Positions 56,846 through 64,000 of a DNA stretch of 64,000 nucleotides are shown here, one piece after another. The position numbers and the translations under genes are program-made. The notes below the pieces were generated by a model that was given only the letters and a program-made list of their open reading frames with translations, did no database searches and was not told the origin of the DNA. This DNA comes from Nautilus pompilius. Taxonomy: Eukaryota; Mollusca; Cephalopoda; Nautilida; Nautilidae. Where the stretch lies: contig JACATO010000609.1 of the NCBI GenBank assembly GCA_018389105.1, positions 186,001 through 250,000 of the forward strand. Direction: 5' to 3'. Each line of letters opens with the position of its first letter. Positions within the stretch are counted from its first letter, which is position 1.

Positions 56846-56912
56846 GTCAATACAAAGAGATATGACGTCAGTACAGAGAGATGATGACGTCAGTACAAAG
56901 AGACAGAGAGAA
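56794..56912. repeat. Second CRE-bearing GA minisatellite (3 units)
   Basis: A GA run of about 45 bp is followed by three units with GATGACGTCA-GTAC-type cores at 56842, 56863 and 56885, all perfect TGACGTCA, with AAAGAGA spacers. The same core and architecture as 34281-34634, 22 kb away. Confidence 0.9.
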
Positions 56913-59900
56913 AGCTGATATAGCTGTTGGCCGACAATTAAATTCACAAAAATACTAAATATAAACAAACAAGGAATATCTCCAACCGGCGCTTTCTGCT
57001 TATCTGATGACGCCATCAAAGCTTGATGAAGTCTGGTAAAACTCTTGCTAGCACGTGACACTTTTATCGGGATCATATCACAAGTCATGCCGACCGTTTG
57101 GTTTCTTCCCACAACTAAGAGAATGGAGAGTTCCCGTAGGATTTTCCGAATACTAATGGACTGGAGGGGTAGTGAGTTGTCTTGTTTTCTCAGATATTCC
57201 CCGACCCCAGCTTACACTGCTTACTACCCAAGTGTCTGGTTACTGTCCCTGCACTGTAAATCTTGTGAGCGACCATCACTATTCATACAAGTGTGGGAAC
57301 TGCAGCGGCACAAACGATGGCCATCCAACTAATGGACTTCGTTGTTTTTTTGTTCGTTTGTTTTTAAATTTGAAATAGAAAAAATCCACACACACACACA
57401 CGTCATCGTTATAATTATTGGCCGAACCTCCTTTTGTTGTTGTTATTTTTCTTCCCCCGACTGGCCTACGAACCGAACCGTACTTAGCTAACATTTCACA
57501 AACCGTCGGCCGAGATCCCGTTGTTGTGGTTTTTAAATCGCAATAGAGTCACTCAAGTCCACGGCGGAAGTCTCGGCGCTCTCTGATACGTTCTTACCGC
57601 TCGAGGAAAACCGTTACCCGCACATTTCCGGTCCAGCTGATGTTAATTTAACTGCGATTCTGATTGTTAAGAATCGGATGGGTATTTTAATAAATAAAAC
57701 GTCAGTAATTCCTAGCCTAAAATTTTCATTCCAGATATTTTTTTTCCCGCAAATCATCCATGTTATAGTCATTTCATAAAAACTTTTTCCCTTTTGGTGA
57801 GTTTTTAAACGGAAAATAAATAAATAAAATGTCTTCAGTTTTGAGGCAAGAAATGAAATGATTTACATTCGAGCGCTTTCCCGCTATCAATACGTAGACA
57901 CGAAGCCTAAACATTAAAAATATTTTATAGATCAATTAACATCCTTAACTTTCTAGATCTGTGGCTGACCTCTGGCGCATTATCCCCACATTTCTCTTCA
58001 ATTTATCAAAGACAAAACAGTGATTATATGCATATAAGCCAGTAAGATAAATTATTGGTTATTTCGGAATATTTTACACACCCAGCAAGGGCATTAGCTC
58101 CCACTGAAAAAGCCGCTAGTCGGAAACATTTTCGTTCCGCTTTCATTGCGAAAAACCATGGCAGAAAAAGAGGACGTAACTCGTGTCGTGTTTGTAAGTG
58201 AAGACTCACCTTCTCGCAATGTACAACAGATGTTCATATCACGCACAAGTGTTAATGGTCGCATCCTGCTTTATTAAAATAAATTAAAATTCTGGCAAAA
58301 ATAGTCTCCCCTTCTATCAAATAACAACAACAACAACAACAAAACAAACCTCGTATTGAAAGGTGTTTGTACATTCTCTATTAATGTATAGATCTGTCTT
58401 CGGGATTAGCGTAAATTCAGGTTGATTGTTTCTCTCTTGTTTCGTTTTCCAAAACGCATCTAATGTCGGTAGATGGCCGCTCTTCTGCCCTGCAGACCGT
58501 AGAAGGCGCTGTCCCATCGCGCAGCACAATAAACAGTTATTTGACTGGTGTGATAATGTTCGCACCACTATTTTAACTTTAATATGACTATTAAAAACCC
58601 ATGCACTTTTGTCATTAAAAGAAAGAGCATTAATCTTATTCTATTTATACTAACAGTTAAGGGTTCTTTAAAGGGATTTCAAGGAAGGCTTGGTTGGGTT
58701 TGAGAAGAATTAGAGAACCGTGTGTAAGTAACTTGGTGTGACAGGGGGTCTTGTTCCCCGGCGCTACTCAGTACACAGGCGGTCCGAGAGGCAGTCGGAA
58801 CCGAATGGTGTCCAGGGAGCGGTAATTAATAACTGTGATCACCAGCATTCAAGATAATTCATTTTTCGTCCGGTCTTTGTTTGTTTGTTTGTCTGTTTTT
58901 TGTTGTTGTTTTTTTTTTTTTAATTCTTCGATCGTCTTTTACTAACGATACAAAACTAATCCGTTCTCTTTTGTTACCTGGTAGGACGTAGATTTAAAAA
59001 CGATTTAATTTTTCTAATATCGGGTTTCCCTCCATCTTAACGTTAAAGGGAGGATGTGTTGTTGCCGAGCCATTCATTATTCGTGTTTGACGTTCGTTGC
59101 GTCGGTCAATAACTATTTAGCAGGAAAACATTATTCGGCGCCGAGCTATTCCATCATTCTGCATGAGTTCAGCAGAAAGAAGGCAAACGAGTGGAATTCT
59201 CCAAACAATCGTCGACATGACAGCCCACCGGAAGTAGCTGTTGCTTTGATACCTCGCACAGATCGGAAGTAAGTCTCATTACGCGAGATAATGTTTTCTC
59301 AATAAACAGCCATTATTTGAAGTAGCTTCTTTTAAACATTTCGTCCTTGATGTTTTATGGTTATAATAATAAATGCAAAAGTTCTTTTCTGGAGTTTTAA
59401 TGACGTGGTGTTTTAAATTTGTTTGCCTTTTCGTCCAACTAATGACGCCAGATAATCAAACGGGGAGAAGGGGAAGCTGATTTATAGCATGAAACTTAAG
59501 TAGGTAAACTACTGTTTAACATCGTGTTCTTAATTAATGTGTGGGCGTTAGGGAAAGAGAAAAAAAATCCTCCACATTCAGACTGCTTTTCCGATGAGTG
59601 GAGAGCAAGCTAACATAATAATATATTCGTTAATACCATGAGAATGGAATTTTTTTAACTTTACGGGAACGTGTTCACAAGATGCGTAACAATTTGAAAT
59701 GTAAAGAATTCGGTTTCAGAAGCTTATTAGCGAAACCCTGAGGTCCCCGACGTTTAAGATATAATAATACTTACTCTGATTCGGTTTCGGTATTAAAAAA
59801 TATTTATCACAAACGATCAGATGCATGTATTAAACAATTAAATACTGTCATTTCGGTGGTCGACCGACATGTTGTGTTTTAATTAATTTTTGTTTTAGCT

Positions 59901-62900
59901 CTTTAGAAACGCCAGGGGAAATAGCGGGGACACTAGAACGACATGCAGCACAATATCTCGCACAACTATGACGCAGGCGAAGTTTGTGGTCTGACCTATG
60001 GAATCACCCACACGTGTTTGAAAAATACCGAAAGTTAAATTTGTTCGGAAAGTCTTTTGGAATTAATGACACAGATAGATGCTTACAAAATATACCTATC
60101 GATGAAGCGTATGATCCTAACTCTTATCAACTACACGGTGCAAACAAAACAAAAAATTCCATCAACCATTAAGTTATTACTTCATTTGTACGTATTTCTT
60201 ACTTTCTTTTTAAAGTTTCATTAACTTATAACTAGTTATTTATCATTATTTAACCAGAACTTTAACAGTTAACATTATAAGATAACAATTCAACTTGTGT
60301 TTTATATCCGCTTGTGCGTTGGCTGTTGTTTTCTTTTTCAAAATATCGTCACATTTAAACATTGTCCTAACCCAGTTCTAATGTTCGAGACGGAGAAAAT
60401 GCACGGAACCTAATAGAGAAAACGTATAATCCAGAATATACATTCAAGCCGTCAGACTTCTGCGGATTCTTTTTTTGGAAGGGGAAGTTGCCTTAATTCA
60501 TTTTTTTATTTAACGGTTTCTTTAAAGAAGTATGAAGTTTTTTTCTGACTTTATTGGATTCCTTCTCAGAATTTTTTAAACTCAAAATAATAATTTACAC
60601 CCAATCAACAAGCTTAGCATGAAGTCTAATTTTTTCCATCACCCAAATTTCGCTTTGCAAGCCACAGAGCAGTTGTTGATGTTATCAGGGGCCCCCGGAG
60701 CTAGAAGCAGAAGTGGAAGTAATTAGCTGTGGTATGTACGGCTGAGCCGGAACCTTACGCTAATGTATAATTAGCGAATGTGTTTTTAGAAACAAGACAT
60801 ATGTTGGCTTTGTTGTTGTTGTGGCTTTTTATTTTAATTTTTAAAGCATAACTGCGATGATAAAAAATAATAATCATTTAAAAGAAAAACAACAATGGAA
60901 AGTAAAATGAGAGGAATGCACAGAGACTGGAGTTGGGCTTTATTGAAGTCTGTACTTATCTGTTAAATGTCGTACAGGCTGCAGCCATTGTTGGGGACGT
61001 ATTATTAGTACATGTAGTTATATGAATATTAGCATATGAATGTTAGAACTGCAGTTCCATTTCAAACTTTTGTCACACAGGACACTCCTGGTTCTCAGCT
61101 GCACGTGGTCAGCTGTTTCATCGGAGAGTGCGCATCCTCGACAGCTAATGGACATATAACGAAACAAATTTGTGACTTACATGTGAAAAGAATCGTTGAA
61201 AGGGAGCGAATTCTCTGCGAGACGGATGTAATGCTTCTGAACTATACCTTAGTTCATTGTCAACTTCGGAACAGCTCCATGGTAAACTGATAAGTTGGGT
61301 ATTAAGCCATTGTAGAAAGTCATTAGCAGCGGAAATTGCAGATATATAATCAGCACGGCCACAATCGAGGTTGAGAACGGTGGAAAATTCTCTTCTTGAC
61401 GCCCTCTGTAGTCACAGAGATGATTTGTTTTTATATATGTGTCCTGCAAACCCACATTCACAGGCTTCATTGTGAGCCGAGGTAGTTTTTCTGCCATTTT
61501 AATATAAATCCATTTTGGTTTTTATTTCACTCTATAAAGAATGCATAATCTGTTGTTGTATTTTATGAAGAAGTGTCTTTCATTTCGAAAAGTTCACAAT
61601 TAATGGATTTCCAAAAAACATATTATTGATTTAAAGAATGTACACACGTGAGCTACTCCCCGAGCTCTTTACTTAAACTGGCTAAATGTATTGTTTCTAG
61701 ACAGGTTATTTATTTAACTTCTCCCTTGTCAAATTTGCGCGCCCCCCCCCAATTAAAAGAAAGCTTCAATTAAACTTTTCTCTACGCTCCCTCCATTTTC
61801 CGGAAAGTTTCAGTTTACAGGCTCGATTTTTCTTCCGAACCCTGCCGGTCTTATTAGACCGCCCACGTAAGAACACGTTCACGCGAGATTTGCATCTTCG
61901 CCGAGATCAGAACTGTTTGGATGACGTCAAGATCTTGGCCACTTCTCGTTCTCATTCTCGTTCTTTGTTTATCAAATATCTGAAAAGAACATTAACTTCC
62001 GCACTCCTCTACCCTTTGTTCTTAAATTTGCACATTTTTTTCTTTTTTTTGTTTGGTTTGTGGCTTCGATCCGTTCATTTAGTTGAACTTTCTGACTCTT
62101 GAAGATGTTTATTCGCCCGCAATTTTTGTTGTTTTTTTTTTCTTGTTAAAACTATGATTCTGTTTCACTGAGTTTAAAATGTCAGGTCGGTTTGATAGAT
62201 GCTGGCCGTGTTTGGGGGCTTATGAATTTATTACTGCACCTACATCGTTGTACAGTGCGACCAGATCTCGCGCTCCTCGTAAGATAGCAATCTAATGAGG
62301 TTGACTGCACGTAGCAAAAATAAATAGATAAACGGATATCCGGGTACTTGTCAGAACTGAATAGACACCTTTTGGTAAACAATATTTCGTTTACTTCTTT
62401 AGCGGACTAGTGTTAAGTGGGTGAGTTATTCACAAGTTCCGACAACTCTCTGTCTTTGTGTGTGTGTGTGTGTGTGTGTGATTAGAAGCCCTATCCTTTC
62501 TTATAACAGGAACTGAAGTAGCGAACCATTATCCTAAGGTTGGATGCCATTCCTACATGTCTCCACTAAATGAAGTAAAGAAAAGAATAAAGGCAAGTCG
62601 ACGGAGAAAGTAAAAGACAGACAGATACTTTATTTCAAGAAACAAAATTTGAAAATTGATTTTACTTGACACTTTTCTTTGAATAAGGAATCGGGTTCTG
62701 TCTCAAACGCTTCGATGGTTATAGTGGTTATAGACAACAAATAGATTTTAACAGATTCCTTGTTTTAAGCTGTAATCTTTCGGTGAAATTACTAATTTTT
62801 TAGTTGCTTACGATATTTATGTTTTACTTTAATTAGCAGCCGCTATTCACAGACTTACGTGTCTCCATCGTTTTAGCCGTGTTGTTCCGAGTCGTGATAT

Positions 62901-64000
62901 ATAGTTGTTGGTAATAACACTCAGAGCAATAAATCTGTCACTGTACCGTACGGCTAAGTAGATCGGTATCGAGTAGCCGCGACTCGTAATTTCCCTGAGC
63001 CTAAACAATTAGCATTCGGATTCTTGTGAACTCCAAGTGTTGACAATATACCCGCACACGCGTGCGTGTCTGATACATTAGTTCACGGCGAAGGCGAGCG
63101 GGTGTAGGTAACAACAACAAAAAAAACGGTTAAATCCAGTGTGCGAGGAGATTACATTAGACTTCATAAATGCGAGAAACAAGGACGCCTAGAACAGGAG
63201 AATATTTCATACTGCCTTTATCATTCACGATGGAAGATAAAACCAAGAGTCAGGTGGGGGGGGGATAATATAAGAATATTTCCATACTATCAGATATTGC
63301 TGACAACTTTCCAAATTATATGTAATTGAGTTAATCTCTTAGCTAACATTACTTTCTTTATACGATCTATCTGTCTTCTACCAACCATCGCAGTCTCTGG
63401 TCTACTTCTACAAGCTACCCTAACTTCTTTGGCTGTGATTGCGGCGTTGGTCGGGTCGAGAAGAACGGGACGGACATTGAGATTTGACTCAGTTCCCGGT
63501 GAAAGGCTTAGTCGGGGGGGGGGGATATTAGGCTGTTGTTTGATCGGATTGGCTTGATTCTATCTAGTTTTATAAATCAAAATTTCTGCCGCTCCGCCCC
63601 TTTAAATAAACTATTATGGCTCTCTGTTCATTTATCAACCATTATTACTTATACTTGCCTTCGCGTAGAAATAAGTTAAATTACAATTTACCAATTCCGG
63701 CAACCGTCACATGTCGATGTAACCTAAAGCGTTCGTTGTTGCCTTTCAATCGTATATTCCGAGAAATGACTTCATCTCCGTCGTCAAGTGAAAGCATCAA
63801 AGCTAAAGAAAGCCCTGTTTAATTAGTAATTTCCGTTGGTATACTTAAAATTAAGTTGTTTTTTTTTATTTCTTCCTTTGGACACGAGATAAATATAATT
63901 GCACGCTGAGATCCAAATAATTTTCAAATTCATGAACTTGATGAATGAACGATTCTTTTAAAATGCAAACTTCACTACCCTGAAGAGGAGAAAAAAAATG
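56913..64000. other. No gene seen
   Basis: AT-rich DNA with poly-T and short GT runs (62456-62481). Open frames up to 95 codons show no motif. No splice-supported exon was recognised on either strand, so this is intergenic DNA or part of a long intron. Confidence 0.4.

Noticed and set aside
63740-63822. Short peptide MTSSPSSSESIKAKESPV as a first exon
   Set aside because: Ends in a stop rather than a donor and has no supporting context.

Overview
This is nuclear DNA from an animal. Genes are split into many short GT-AG exons, there are long AT-rich introns, and the sequence is full of microsatellites and decayed transposons of types common in invertebrates (mariner/Tc1, pogo/Tigger, hAT, LINE, a probable Penelope-type fragment). 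I see no bacterial operon structure. A mollusc or other lophotrochozoan is my best guess, but that is inference and nothing here proves it. LEFT THIRD (1-24.7 kb, minus strand): one real protein-coding gene, the orthologue of KIF14, a kinesin-3 family mitotic motor. I reconstruct 22 coding exons (about 1030 residues) running from the start codon at 23187 down to 113; the C-terminal part lies beyond the left edge. The exons give, in order, a Ser/basic N-terminal extension with a KEN box and CDK-type sites, the complete motor domain (P-loop, switch I, switch II), a neck/coiled-coil, the FHA domain and part of the C-terminal stalk. A 5' untranslated exon and promoter probably lie near 24.6-24.75 kb. 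Three points stand out: a one-base frameshift in the P-loop exon, a probable U12-type (ATATCC) intron, and a phase mismatch between the last two exons. Its introns hold a Tigger-like element with TA duplication, a hAT element with an 8-bp duplication, a GIY-YIG (Penelope-like) fragment, a probable second pogo-like element and a pair of 178-bp repeats. MIDDLE (24.8-31 kb): mostly unannotatable DNA with an AAT microsatellite, then a CpG-rich stretch (about 29.04-29.63 kb) with two CACGTG E-boxes and two short ATG-led peptides that may be the promoter/first exon of a plus-strand gene. A mariner element with near-perfect 31-bp inverted repeats sits directly after it. RIGHT HALF (31-64 kb): no convincing host exon. 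It is a graveyard of transposons: a tRNA-like SINE, a LINE 3' end, three Tc1-like copies, two hAT transposase remnants, another LINE 3' end and a 182-bp pogo MITE. There are also unusual tandem arrays: a minisatellite whose every unit carries a CRE-type TGACGTCA/TGACGTGA site, a 16-copy 58-bp minisatellite with a three-unit higher-order pattern inside a hAT remnant, a 170-bp ATT array and a 449-bp strictly alternating purine-pyrimidine tract. This half may be a large intron or intergenic DNA. All protein assignments come from my own reading of translated motifs, not from a database search.
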